Source: Linanthus parryae (taxonomy: Eukaryota > Streptophyta > Magnoliopsida > Ericales > Polemoniaceae). Taken from it: a stretch of DNA of 64,000 nucleotides. The position numbers and the translations under genes were made by a program. The stretch is taken from the NCBI GenBank assembly GCA_023055425.1, contig JALGPY010000001.1:137045368-137109367 (forward strand), in the 5' to 3' direction. Positions 33,589 through 44,134 of this stretch are shown here, one piece after another; the first letter of the stretch is position 1, and each line of letters opens with the position of its first letter. Below the pieces are notes generated by a model. That model did no database searches and was not told the DNA's origin. It worked only from the letters and a program-made list of their open reading frames with translations.

Positions 33589-34289
33589 TCAGGGATAGTA
33601 CTTCTTAATCCAGCGCATGTTGACTGAACTCGGGGTTGAGGTTGTGCCGTGCAACCTTCGTATGCTGCAGTAGCCACTGTCAAAGACTTCTGCGACTTCG
33701 AAAGGTCCTTCCCAATTGGCTGCGAACTTCGGTTGAGTCGCTTCTCGCATACAGTGGTCAGATGCGCGCAAGACCAAGTCTCCAACTGCGAAATCTCTTC
33801 GCTGGACCGTTTTATTGTAAGCGCGAGCGATTTTTTCTTGATACCGCTTGTTGGTCCTTTTGGCTTGTTCTCGCTTTTCCTCCAGCAAGACTAAGTCATG
33901 ATCACGTTGATTTTCGTAGAGTGCGTGGAAGGCTAACCTTGCCGAATTGACTCTCACCTCCGCAGGTACCACAGCTTCGGCCCCATAACATAGTAGAAAT
34001 GGCGAGGCCCCCGTGGGTGTCCTTGGAGAAGTTCGGTACGCCCATAGAGCTATGCTTAGGGAGTCGGCCCACTTCTTGTGGTCGTCTGCGACCATCTTGC
34101 TCAAAATCCTCAACAGCGTTTTGTTGGTCGCTTCGGCTTGTCCGTTCCCCTTCGGGTAATAAGGGGTAGAACATATCTACCTGATATTGTACTCCGCTAA
34201 CTTCGCAGCTACCTGGCGATTAACAAAGGGAGTATCGTTATCTGAAAGAATGGTGTTTGGGATTTCGAACCTGCATATGATGTTTTCTG
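33589..34289 (-). pseudogene. Gypsy integrase C-terminal part
   Basis: On the minus strand the catalytic block SDNDTPFVN (about 34230-34260) is followed by an in-frame TAG. Then come YYPKGNGQAEATNKT with the catalytic glutamate, WADSLSIALWAYRTSPRTPTG, and the C-terminal module (FAVGDLVLRA, NWEGPFEV, MRWIKKYYP). It is separated from the upstream ORF by a one-base frameshift near 34,290. The frame ends at 33589. Confidence 0.85.
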
Positions 34290-36011
34290 GATGAAGTTGA
34301 CCACAGCTAGCGCATTTGCCGTCTTGAGTGGTACTGCCTCCACCCATTTGGTGAATAGCTCAGTTGCAGTGAGAATAAAATGATTCCCGTGCGACGTTCG
34401 TCGGATAGGACCGATGAAGTCTAGAGCCCATGTGTGGAATGGCCATGGCGTCCCTAATGCATGTAGATCCACGGCGGGAGCGTGCACTAGGTTTCCTTTG
34501 AATTGGCACTCCTGGCAGCGTCGTACTTTGGTGCGGCAGTCGACCTCCATCGTGGGCCAGAAATATCCAATTGAGAGGAGTTGCCTGCATAATTTCGCAC
34601 CTCCTTGGTGTTCCACCTGATGAGAAAGGTCCATGACTTCTTGTGCTTCTCTTCCGTCTAGGCATCGCAGCAAGTTGCCCTCATGACCTCTTCGCCAAAG
34701 CAGGTTTTCCTGTACTACATATCGAGATGCTTTCCTCTTCAATTTCTCGGCTTCTTTTCTCGATTCAGGCACGGTGCCCTGAGTGAGAAAATCAAAAAGT
34801 GGCTTCCTCCAATCCGTGTCATCATCAGTTAGAGCGATGAGTAGAGAATCTTTGATTAGTGCGCAACTCTCGCACTTTCCTTGTATCAGGGCTGCGGTTG
34901 TTGACATGTCTGGCCAATGAATGCCATATCTCTGAGCCTTTCGATAGATTGACACCTCGCTTTCTCCGCAAGCATGTTGGTGAATCTTTTCTAACAACAG
35001 TTGTCCCTCTTGCTCGGAGACGCATCGCATGAGTATTCCGCCAGGACCCTTGTAGTAAAGGGTGTTGTCATGTATGCAGTACCCTTTTGTGAGTGCCCAG
35101 CTTTCACTGCTTGTGCCTTCCGCAATAGCTTGTAGGATTGCTTTTCTCCAGTCTGTGTCATCCATGTGTTCGTCGTCGCACGCATCTTCTGTCAATGCCG
35201 ACGATGTTCGCACTTCAATGGAGATCCTTGCAGGACATTTGTCTGTGCTGACCTTAGATCCCAAGGTTGCTAAAGCGTCCGCATGCCTGTTGTCTGCTCG
35301 GGGCTTGTGCTCGTACCTCACATCGCAGAATTGTTGTACCAGCTTTTTTACTAGAGTCCGATAAGGCAGAAGGTTAATGGTATCCGAGAATGACTGGTGG
35401 GCCAGAATAGTGTCCATGCGCTTCTGCAGAGACGTCATGCATTCTGGGATGCTTCCCTCGGTAGCTGAAGGAGGGGTTGCCGCAGGCGGAGGCGACACAT
35501 ACGCCGCCGAAGGATTGGGGACATACTGACTACTCGCATTGCCCCAAATCGCCGTTGGAGGAGGCAAGGGGTACTGCAGAGTCGGGTTAGATGCCAAAGC
35601 CGAAGGCTGAGGATTGTGAGCAGTGAGAGGCAACATCTGAGCTGTTGACCCCTGAATCGGAGGCAGCTGTGTAGTCGCCGGTGGAGTCTGCAGATTAGGG
35701 TTGGGAGGTGTGGTTGACACTCCCAGTCCGGGAGCGGTAGGGCCTCCTCCTCCTTGAGAGACGGCGGTGGCCGATGAAGGACTTGGCGCAAGGGTGCCCA
35801 GAACGGCCAAGATCCGTTCTAGTTGCGCAGACTGAGCTTTGAGAGCTTTTGCCTGACTTTGGACAGTGGCGTCCAAGGACTCTAGCGTCGGTGTTTCGCT
35901 TGGAGTGGTAGGAGTACGGCGAGTTTCCTCTCCCGAGGCGGTTTCGGTGGAAGGCGATCTGTTGCTGATATCATCCTCCTGAGACATGGTTGCTTTTGTT
36001 GGTAAGTTCAC
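34209..36011 (-). CDS. Chimeric Gypsy ORF: gag N-terminus fused to RNase H end and integrase
   Basis: A 600-codon ORF on the minus strand. Residues 1 to about 205 are a Pro/Gln/Ser-rich gag leader with a short coiled coil (QSQAKALKAQSAQLERIL). At about residue 206 it jumps to the end of RNase H (LPYRTLVKKLVQQFCD, KPRADNRHADALATLGSKV). The integrase zinc domain (HQVEHQGG, CRQLLSIGYFWP, CRRCQEC-like) and the first catalytic aspartate block (ALDFIGPIRR) follow. Gag core, protease and RT are gone, so an internal deletion joined the two parts in frame. After FIQ the frame is lost by a one-base shift, so the last about 22 residues are out of frame. Confidence 0.85.
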   Translation of the reverse strand: MNLPTKATMSQEDDISNRSPSTETASGEETRRTPTTPSETPTLESLDATVQSQAKALKAQSAQLERILAVLGTLAPSPSSATAVSQGGGGPTAPGLGVSTTPPNPNLQTPPATTQLPPIQGSTAQMLPLTAHNPQPSALASNPTLQYPLPPPTAIWGNASSQYVPNPSAAYVSPPPAATPPSATEGSIPECMTSLQKRMDTILAHQSFSDTINLLPYRTLVKKLVQQFCDVRYEHKPRADNRHADALATLGSKVSTDKCPARISIEVRTSSALTEDACDDEHMDDTDWRKAILQAIAEGTSSESWALTKGYCIHDNTLYYKGPGGILMRCVSEQEGQLLLEKIHQHACGESEVSIYRKAQRYGIHWPDMSTTAALIQGKCESCALIKDSLLIALTDDDTDWRKPLFDFLTQGTVPESRKEAEKLKRKASRYVVQENLLWRRGHEGNLLRCLDGREAQEVMDLSHQVEHQGGAKLCRQLLSIGYFWPTMEVDCRTKVRRCQECQFKGNLVHAPAVDLHALGTPWPFHTWALDFIGPIRRTSHGNHFILTATELFTKWVEAVPLKTANALAVVNFIQKTSYAGSKSQTPFFQITILPLLIAR

Positions 36012-36027
36012 GTCGGGTTCACCAAAA
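36012..36027 (-). promoter_or_regulatory. Primer-binding-site-like sequence of the Tat-like Gypsy
   Basis: Read on the minus strand just after the 5' LTR: TTTTGGTGAACCCGACG. Its position fits a primer-binding site. I do not assign the tRNA. Confidence 0.55.
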
Positions 36028-36654
36028 TGTGCACAAGAGATTCCGGCGGGGAGACCTCCGTGTACACCGTATGTAGAGGATCAGAGATCGAACGGGAAGA
36101 GTGGGGTTGTGTCTAGGGAGAGAGTAAGGCAGTAGTAATGTCTGAGAGAGAGACAGAGGTTTGGCAGAGCTTCCGCCTATGGCAAGTGTGTTCTCCTTTG
36201 TATGGAAAGGTTAACGTCCTATATATAGCAGGGAACGTGACCGTTGTAGTGTGGTTAATGCGCCCATTAATGGCGGCTTAATTAGCTTAACCATAACGGC
36301 ACGTTCGTCCGAGTATATAGGGACCGTTACAGCACGTTGTGCGCGAATACCGGAACCGTTACGAGGTTGACCGGGTTTGACCGGATTGACCGGGTTTATG
36401 GAGCTCGTGCCATAAATCTCTCAAAACAGTTACTAAAGGTCGCGTGCGGGCTGGGCTCGCACGCGGCAGGGCTTACTCTAGCCTCCAAACCACTAAGTCC
36501 CTACAAGTCCCGTGCAGTGGTATGCGAGGGCTCTGTCTCGCAGCCCCCACATGGATCAGCTCGGCTGGTGATCCAGTGTGTGTGGAGCACAATATGGTGT
36601 GCTGGATGGTTGCCACGTGGCTAAGATCTCTTTGTCCAGAAAGCACTATCTACA
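36028..36654 (-). repeat. 5' LTR of the Tat-like Gypsy (right copy)
   Basis: 627 bp with TG/CA ends and a TATATATAG box in the minus-strand sense. ACTGG target duplication follows at 36655-36659. Confidence 0.9.
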
Positions 36655-36659
36655 ACTGG

Positions 36660-37186
36660 GAATATGGTTTGTGGTGGAAATTGAGAGTTGTCCAACTGTT
36701 TGGTGTTTATGGTGGTAGTTTTTCGTATCCCAGTGTTTTGTTATTCACTGCTGTTGATCGTTCCAGCGTCTTCGTGTCGATGGTTTGTGTTCTTATAGGT
36801 GGTGCGTAAGAAGAACTAGCTCGGTACGTTGATCGCTCGAGTAAGCAAGGTGCAGTTGGCGGAGACAAGATAGCAAGCTAGAGCATTTTTGCATGTCGAT
36901 ACACTGATCGTGCGCACTTGGTATTTTGATAGCTCGGTTAAATTAGAAAGTGCAATAGTTTGTAAAGTTATATGTGAGTTTGTAATGTGAATTTGACTTC
37001 ACAGTTTTTGTACGTGTACATTGACTGTAATGTAAGCACAATTATTTATTAATTTGTGATGAAAGTTGTCTATTTAGCAATTTAATTTTGTTGTGTGTTT
37101 TGTATTTAGCAGGTTGTATATGAATTTTTGTATTTAGCAGGGTTTATATTGATAATAGGAATAAATGTGGTGTGATTACATATACT
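36660..37186 (+). other. CACTA sequence resuming after the Gypsy insertion
   Basis: Non-coding CACTA interior between the Gypsy target site and the 3' subterminal repeats. No ORF here has protein features. Confidence 0.6.
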
Positions 37187-37665
37187 TTGCAGCATTAGTC
37201 AAATGTTGCAAAATAGTATAAAAAAAAACAGCATTACTCCTCATAATGCTGCAAATAATGCCTCAAAATTGCAGCATTAATCGCTGTAATGCTGCAACAT
37301 AAGCTGTGAAATGCAGCATTAAGTTGAAATAAAGCTGCAAGAATAAGTGTGAAATTGCAGCATTAAAGCCTATAATGCTGCAAAAATAAGTGTAAAATTG
37401 CAGCATTAAAGCCAATAATGCTGCAATTTCATTCTGAAATGCAGCATTATTGTGTTAATGTTGCAGGGTGTGAGTACATGTATGCAGCATTAGTTAATGC
37501 TGCAAGTAATGCTGTTTTTGCTAGCAGCATTAGCTTAATGCTGCAATTCAAAAAACAGCACTGGCAAATGCAGCATTAGTATTAATGCTGCAATTAATGC
37601 TGTTTTTGCCAAAAACAGCATTAATTTTACCAAATACCGCATTAATCTAATGACGCTTTTGCTAA
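37187..37665 (+). repeat. 3' subterminal repeat array of the CACTA element
   Basis: About ten pairs of GCAGCATTA / TAATGCTGC motifs, often as short hairpins, matching those at the 5' end. Ends a few bases before the terminal TTTCTAGTAGTG. Confidence 0.85.
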
Positions 37666-37682
37666 TATTTCTAGTAGTGAAA

Positions 37683-38715
37683 CATAGTAGAATAGTTTCT
37701 CCACAGAAAGATTGAGAAGAGAGGAAGAAGTGCTGAAGAACCTATATCTCCAATGGTGGTCTTTAAGTTCTTCCCGCTATCTCCTCCGTAGCCCTCTTCT
37801 CTTCTTTGTACGTGTTTTCCTCCAAAAATATGATATTTGATCGTTCGTATAGGTTTCTGAAACAATCCCCCTCGATAACTATCCAATAATTGTATTACCC
37901 CCCCCCCCCCAAAGGTCACTTGTACCAGTCCAATCGTACGATTGGGATAGGTAATTCGTACGATGGGGATAGGGAAATTGTACGATTGGGATAGGGCAAT
38001 CCTACGATTAGACCCTCAACTCGTACGATTGGCTGCAAGCTTGCATACGATCGCTTAGCTTCTTTCTTCAACTTCGACGGATCATATATTTCTCGTCTGA
38101 TCTTCGTTTTAGCTCAGTGAGCTATCGTTGGAAAGCACTTTGAGTCTACTTTCATTCCTACCGGTATCACTCTAAAATTAATTGTAGAACTCAAGATATA
38201 ATGGAAATGGTGAAGGTTGGTCACTTTTGCTCCTCCAACTTTGCTTCTCTTGCTTCCTCTTGAGCTTGTTTTGTTTCCGAAGTTCGTTTCAAGCCTTCTT
38301 GCATTCGTTTAGCATCCGTTCCAATTAAGAGAACATGAAAAAACGTACCAAGCGATTATATCTGAGTAATAATATCAAAAAATCATAGAAACGCCTGGAC
38401 TACCAATTATGCACTCAAAAACTCAACTTCTATGATTTCTCCACATTCATCGCGTAAAACTCATATACTTTACCCGAAAATCACGCAAAACGGTAACGGG
38501 TCATGTAAGAATATAACTCTAATACAGAATTGTCAACTAGGAAGGCAACAAGGACACCTATGCCTCAACTTCGGGATATCTAGTGTACCTTGCCGGCTCC
38601 CTCATCTCCTCGAGTTTATGGAAACAGCGCACAAGTGCTCCATCATCTACTAAATCGGAGTATCAAGTTGTTTTTTAATCTTCTCATGAGATTCGTTGGA
38701 TTTTATCTCTTCTAG
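37683..38715. other. Spacer without a recognised gene
   Basis: Contains a run of 13 C at 37898-37910 and four to six copies of a CGTACGATTGGGATAG-like phrase at about 37930-38030. ORFs here (for example 37671-37919 minus, 38432-38653 plus) have no family features. Confidence 0.5.
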
Positions 38716-38719
38716 CGGA

Positions 38720-39115
38720 GGTTGGTGGTCCCTCAATCTCCGCACCAGTTGTTTACTGTGAAAATATGGGCACCGACTATGTCTGCTCCAATCCAATGTT
38801 TCACTCTTGCACGAAAGCATGTTTGTCTTGACTTTCACTTTATAAGTGAACAGGTTCACGCTGGCATTCTTCGTGAGTCTCACTTGTTCTCTACGGCCAT
38901 CTTGCTAATTGTCTCCGAAATCTCTCTCCCGAGGCCTTTTCGGGCGTTACGGTCCAAGCTTGGAGTATCGACTAGATCCTCCATCTTGAGGGGCGTATAG
39001 GTCATAATTGTAATTAGTCATAATTTTTATTTACGTTTCCGATCCTTATCTCGGTTTATATAAAATCACGTGTATCAACTTGTTTATCATCTAATACAAC
39101 AATTAGTTCATCATG
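38720..39115 (+). pseudogene. Copia RNase H 3' end and adjoining LTR remnant
   Basis: ORF 38722-39000 translates to a decayed Copia RNase H C-terminus: LARKHVCLDFHFISEQVHAG corresponds to the usual HARTKHIEIDFHF block, and LPRPFRALRSKLGV to the C-terminal end. It then runs into a polypurine-like TTGAGGGGCG and an LTR-like stretch (TTTATATAAAATC, about 39054). A short relic, right-truncated near 39115. Confidence 0.6.
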
Positions 39116-39859
39116 TATGCCCCAGAACCAATTGTTCTTCAGGATTTGGAATTGTTCCAATTCTCCAAATTTTCCATTTTGCACTTGTGAATTGAGATCC
39201 CTTCTTTCAAGTATGATTTTTCAAACCCAAGACGAATGCCCATTTCCTTTAAACTCCAAGAAACTTTCTTCCTGCAATACCTATGCGAAAGGACTCCCGA
39301 ACCCAAACTACTTCAAGGTTTTGAACCAGAAGATCCTAGTTGAAATACCGAAAGTGTCTTAGTTGTTGACCACCTTTTCATATAGAGAGAGAGAGAGCCG
39401 TATCGGGAATAGATCTCAAAGAGAATTTTTTGGGTTGACTCCACCATAATATCAGAATCTGCTTTATGATATCCTTATTTTGGGGAAGCAAGTATCTTAA
39501 AGTAGGAGCTAATGTAGGTAAGGAGGGCTAAATAATAGAATTAGCAAGGGTTATAAGTCCGGCTGCTTCATTTCAGGGACTTTGCCTTCCAACCTCAAGT
39601 ATTTTTGCGACAACATCTCCGATGAAACAAAATATCTCTTTTCTCCGGAGACAAAGGGGGAGACGAAGGTGGGTGATCTTGTGGTTTGAAGATTTTGTTT
39701 CAAGTATATTCTCAAATTTTCCAAAACGGAGAGGTTGGTGTGTAGGGCTCACGCTCAGAGAAGATTCATCTTTGTTTATATTATGTCCCGAACATTACAT
39801 AATCTATCGAAGAGAATCATTAAGGGCGGACAAGTTAGCTAAAGAGGGTTTATAGAAAA
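39116..39859 (+). other. Unassigned region with a possible LINE RNase H tail
   Basis: ORF 39117-39362 is unrecognised. At 39780-39855 a frame ends YRRESLRADKLAKEGL before a stop, like the end of a plant LINE-associated RNase H, but the sequence before it is not convincing. An AG microsatellite lies at 39382-39394. The Helitron starts at 39860. Confidence 0.3.
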
Positions 39860-39892
39860 CTAGACGGTACCCCGCGCCTTCGCGCAGGCGAA
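39860..39892 (-). terminator. Helitron 3' terminus: hairpin plus CTAG
   Basis: On the minus strand a GC-rich stem-loop is followed about ten bases later by CTAG and then a host T. This is the conserved Helitron 3' end that stops rolling-circle transfer. Confidence 0.85.
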
Positions 39893-40410
39893 TTTGTTGC
39901 AAAGTGGTATTACTGTGGGATATCAGTTAGTTCACACATAATATAAGATAATGTAGTATGTTCCCGTGAAGTAGCAAACAAAAATATTTAATTATACACA
40001 TGGTCTGGAGAATACAGAATTATGTGACGTCGTGGCTAACTTGAGACTACATTGGACCAACTTTTGCCTATAGTCTTGAAGATGATACATTCTTGAAGAT
40101 GACACATCCGACTCGTGGAATTTGCCATTTTTATGCTCTCTTGAAAGATAAGGGAGTAACATCTTTCAAGGCTTCCTGTGCTTTGAAACTCAATGTACGT
40201 ATTCTTTTGGTGGCTCTTCGCAACGGTTTTTTTTATCAAATGATAGTCCAGCGTAAGTGTTTTTGTTTCTTCCTCTTCCTCCATAGCCTAAATGAATCAA
40301 AGATTGAAGTGTGCATGTTATTAATTGTAGCTCCTGATGTCAGCATGTTGTTTAATTGAAGCTCCTATCTGAACAAAGTAATTTTTACATATGGAGAGTG
40401 TGTACTTACC
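39893..40410 (-). other. Helitron 3' region and possible last exon of the RPA-like gene
   Basis: A minus-strand ORF at 40036-40284 has an acidic start and an unrecognised body. Its end (MCHLQECIIFKTIGKSWSNV) may be the last exon of the RPA-like gene; this is uncertain. Confidence 0.3.
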
Positions 40411-42899
40411 ACGTTATGGACGTTGTCTTTCTGAGATTTCGTATCTTTTCTTGGCATAGATGTCTTTTTTTTCTTCATGCGATGCTTTAACTGGTCCTCA
40501 GGTGGGCTGTCACAACTGTCCCCATCCTGCATGGAAATGCTAAAAATTGTCAGTTTCGAGGTGGGCAGTTCAGTGCATATGTGTCATGTGTGTTGTGTAT
40601 TGATGTATTGGCTAATACATGTAATGGTCCTTCGGTTGAAATTGCAAAAATTCATTTTCCAAAATCCGCGTGGTTAATGACGTTATCGTTTTAAGAAGAA
40701 ACTATACTTACATTATCGGATATCTGATTCTTTGTAGTTGCAGCTGCCTTATTATTTAGGCTTTTATTTTCTCGCCTTTTTGTTGGTATGATCTCTTCAT
40801 CTTTTGTGTTCCCCAATAGAACGACATCCTCATCCTGCGTTATATTTCATAAAATGTTTTCAAGAAAATAATAATAACTGCTCAGTATTAAAACAAAATC
40901 GTACGCACAATATCAAATAAATCAGTCGCCTTTGTCGGTGTTACCAAATGATTATGAGTTAGTGGGCCTCTCTGTTGTTTCTTTTTAGACTGAGCTTTGG
41001 GGAGCATCTTCAATCTTAGTTTTTCCTGTTCCTGCAATGTAATGTATGAATTCAAGTTGAACGGTGTAAGATCCGTGTGATGAAATAAACTTTGAATTGT
41101 ACTAACAATATCAGATGTTGCGGTTGTATTGTCTGCAGCTGTAGTTGCTTTAGAATTTATAGTTTGTTTGTTTTTATGTGGTGTTTTTGGAACCTCATCG
41201 TCCTGCATACAAATGTAACGAATGAATTAGCGGTTTCAAATGGAGCACTCTAGGTTACCGACTCCATTGCATTGAAATGGTAGTGCACTAACAGTGTCGA
41301 TTATCTGATTTGTCCGTCTCTTGTGATTGGCTTTCCTTGAAGTTGTTTGAGGCTGTACGAAAAATGTTGTTCTTGTTCCTGCATGTGAACGAAGCAACGA
41401 TAAGTATCCAAAATGCACAGTATCCGCTAATCAGCTGATAGAATAGAAAGTAAGGTACACGAAGACAATTAGATGATTCTTTCGCATCGGTTGCAGCTAC
41501 TATTGCATTTGAATTGGTTGTCTGTTTGATTTTAGTGGGTTTGGACAGATTCATGACACTCCCTGACCAAGCAACATCATCGTCCTGGGGAAAATAACAG
41601 AAGGAAAATTAAAATTAGGATCAAGTGCCAACGTGTTTAATTGAATTGTAATTAGCTCATTCCAGCAGGTTTAATCGAATTGTAATGCATCGAATGGTAA
41701 TTTAACCATACTTACAGTATCGGATAAGTTGTTGACATCCGTAGCTAAAGTATTAGCTCTCTTTGTCAAAGTAACATCTATATCCTTTGTCAAACTGAGC
41801 GATGTGGGGATGGAGACCAAGCGGAGATAAAGTAACTATGCTAAAAGTGATTGTGCATAGAGTAATCAAAATAGAACTGAACCGTAACAATCGAATACAT
41901 CATGCACGTCCCCAGCGGTTGCCTTTGCCTTGCGAATGGATGTTCTTTTCCTTTGGTTGGTCGAATCCTCTGGGACGATCGCCTTAAAGTGACTATCTGA
42001 AGCCTGCATATAAATGTACCACCAAGTAATGTTTGAAACTCAGTAATAAAGTATGTTAACATTGTTTGATGTTTAAGCAGATGTGTACTAACAATTTCTG
42101 GTGTATTGGTCGCTGCAGTTGGTGCCGCCTTTCTCTTTGCACTTAAAGTTCGTTTGGCTGTTTTGTTCCTCCACATACATGTTTCTTCAGCACCATGTGG
42201 CATGGGCTCGTCTTTTTCTTTTTTTATGATCTGGAACATTCAGACAAATAAAATAATCCACTTACTAAACAAATCCATATCAAAATTACAAAATTGAAGC
42301 GTGTAATAATTTGGTGCATTATGGATGTGGTATTACCAGATAGTAAGGGAGTTTTATCCCATTACCAAAGAAACAAAGAAAGCTATTAGTGATACTATGT
42401 TTCCCGAAACAAATGGATTGTGAAATATAAACATTAGGGGAAACCTAAGTGTGTTTATATTGGGTTCTTTTGTAGCACGACATCCCTGATTTAACCTAAA
42501 TATAAATCAGAGTACAATAAACTATAAAACAAAACAATACGAAGCACAGTGGACAAATGTTTAACCAAAATTGTACTTATCCGTGTATGAATGATCAGAA
42601 TAAAGAAGCAGTTATAGCATTTCTTACCATCCTAGCATGTATTGATTTGTTGGGCATGTTGTTTTTTGCATTTTGCTGTTTGAAAGTGCATAGAGATTCT
42701 TCCTGCATTAAAAGGTAGTGGCATGTTTCCATTATGAAGGGGCAAATTACATGCAGATGGTTTATATTAATCAAATAGACAACTTACCTCGGGTTCTTGT
42801 GTTTTGTCCTTTCGCTCGCGTGTGGAAACAGTGTTCTCAAATTTGTTGTTGCTGGAAACATCGTGCAGGCTTTTGGAAAAATCATTTTCTTCTTTCTGT
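40411..42899 (-). repeat. Tandem array of small exon-intron modules in the RPA-like gene
   Basis: Exon-like modules (minus strand) lie near 42788-42899, 42627-42702, 42093-42231, 41871-42003, 41711-41800, 41468-41585, 41293-41383, 41094-41202, 40908-41034, 40711-40836 and 40411-40529. Most follow a TGCAG acceptor, begin with an acidic phrase (DDEVPKTP, DEDVVLLG, DGDSCDSP), have a Lys-rich middle, then an AAAT/ATT phrase, and end before GTAAGT or GTTAGT. Intron starts and ends also resemble each other (CCTGCATATAAATGTA-like on the plus strand), so whole exon-intron units were copied. Confidence 0.68.
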
Positions 42900-44134
42900 G
42901 TTGGAAATTTATTGCATGTGAACATTATGAGGGAAAACATATAGAAGTGACATAGAAAATTCATAGGTACGATTCACCTCATGTTTTAAGGTCTTGTCTG
43001 TTTGGTCTTCACTTGTAATAACGGGATCCCAAACCTTTTTCACTGTGAAGTTGTCCCATCGGTGCTCTATATTGTAAGTAGTTACACGTACTTGAAAGAT
43101 ATACTGCTTTCCACACAACTTTTCAATTTGATGAGGAATTTTTGTTGTATCATTATTCTGTATGCACACACAATTTAAATTAGGGGCAATTTTTTATGGC
43201 TGTAGTTTTAAGTTTCAAAAGAAATGGTTGGTTTACCTCAACTTCAGCTGAACGTAGTTCCTTTGCTGTCTTGTCTATCATTTTCTCAACTTGTGTATTC
43301 AATATGACAAAGTTTGTACTTCAAGTTGAATCAGAAACCTCAACAGGCACTCTGAACCTGTTTGGCAGGGTAGAGTCACTAATTGTTGTGTTTGAATATG
43401 AAGTGTTAGTGTAAAATGTGGGTGATCCATTCATACCTAGGCATCGGGAACTTTGGCTCACATTTGCAATAAGTACACCACATGCTATCCTTTGTCTGTG
43501 TTACTTTCCTCTTGCATTCGTCACACCCAATATAGAACCATCCTGTCATGGAGTCTACTTTCACTTCCTGAATTTTCGCAATACATGTGAACTTGAATTC
43601 CTTGCATATAAGCTTGGAGTTAGATGAACCCAATGTTGATCTTTAATTTATGAATATGCATTTCATAGTCTATATAGTATTATATGTACCTCCTTGATTG
43701 GTTCGCACTCCATGAGTAAAATATCTGAGATTGTCTTTCGATTTTGCTTTGCCAATTCCTCCTCTAAGATGCAGTTGAGGTCACTTTGTGTGTAATTTAC
43801 ACATGGATCAGATTTGCCATATTTGGGTGGTTTTACAGGGTGGTGTTAGTACATTTCGTTTGGGGAAAATGTATATGTCTAACTTGGTAGGTACATGTTA
43901 AGTAGCTCGAACACTTCTTCTATGTCGAGGTTGAAATAATGTCAACAGTATGGTCAGTTTTTTTATTCAGTGGCAACGTTAAATAAATAATATTTTTAAA
44001 ATTTAATAAAAAATATTGGTTATAATACCTGGTCATGAATGTACACAAACAATATAAGTCCATTTTCGGAGCCCTTGAGGACATGTTCTGCTTGATGGGT
44101 GTACTTCAATGTCTCTGTTTCCAAGCTTGTCCTG
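40411..44134 (-). CDS. RPA70-like (replication protein A large subunit) gene of the Helitron
   Basis: Several minus-strand exons match the C-terminal DNA-binding domain of RPA1. Exon about 43424-43570 has the zinc ribbon (GWFYIGCDECKRKV, WCTYCKCEPKFPMPRY; CxxC...CxxC). Exon about 43235-43400 has FVILNTQVEKMIDKTAKEL, and exon about 42979-43160 has IPHQIEKLCGKQYIFQVRV. Upstream exons about 43690-43806 (KQNRKTISDILLMECEPIKE) and 44035-44134 (GSENGLILFVYIHDQ) are probable. RPA binds single-stranded DNA, and plant Helitrons often carry such genes. Downstream of the OB-fold the gene continues as about ten small repeated exons (40411-42899) encoding acidic/basic low-complexity modules. Exact boundaries and the 5' end are not resolved. 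Confidence 0.7.

Larger units (their letters stand above)
25621..36654 (-). mobile_element. Tat-like Gypsy retrotransposon with an antisense gene, nested in the CACTA
   Basis: LTRs of 627 bp at both ends (25621-26247 and 36028-36654) are flanked by ACTGG (25616-25620 and 36655-36659). They differ at about eight positions by eye. Read on the minus strand, the 5' LTR is the right one. A TGGTGAACCCGACG primer-site-like sequence and gag start follow it, then collapsed pol, a tandem-repeat region, and a gene in the opposite orientation. A polypurine tract AGAAAGGGGG abuts the left LTR. An additional antisense ORF between pol and the 3' LTR and a repeat-rich 3' region are known in the Tat group (Retand, Grande, RIRE2). 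RNase H and integrase sequences fit Gypsy. RT is deleted, so the copy is non-autonomous. Confidence 0.88.
14976..37679 (+). mobile_element. CACTA (En/Spm-type) DNA transposon, 22.7 kb including a nested Gypsy element
   Basis: It starts CACTACTAGAAAT and ends ATTTCTAGTAGTG, which are perfect complementary termini. Each side has the 3-bp duplication AAA (14973-14975 and 37680-37682). Both ends are followed inward by arrays of GCAGCATTA / TAATGCTGC repeats. It carries two genes: a TNPD-like transposase (16299-20030) and a TNPA-like gene (20160-24389). A Tat-like Gypsy element at 25,621-36,654 was inserted later. Without it the CACTA is about 11.7 kb, an ordinary size. Both genes have disabling changes, so this copy is probably not autonomous now. 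Confidence 0.92.
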
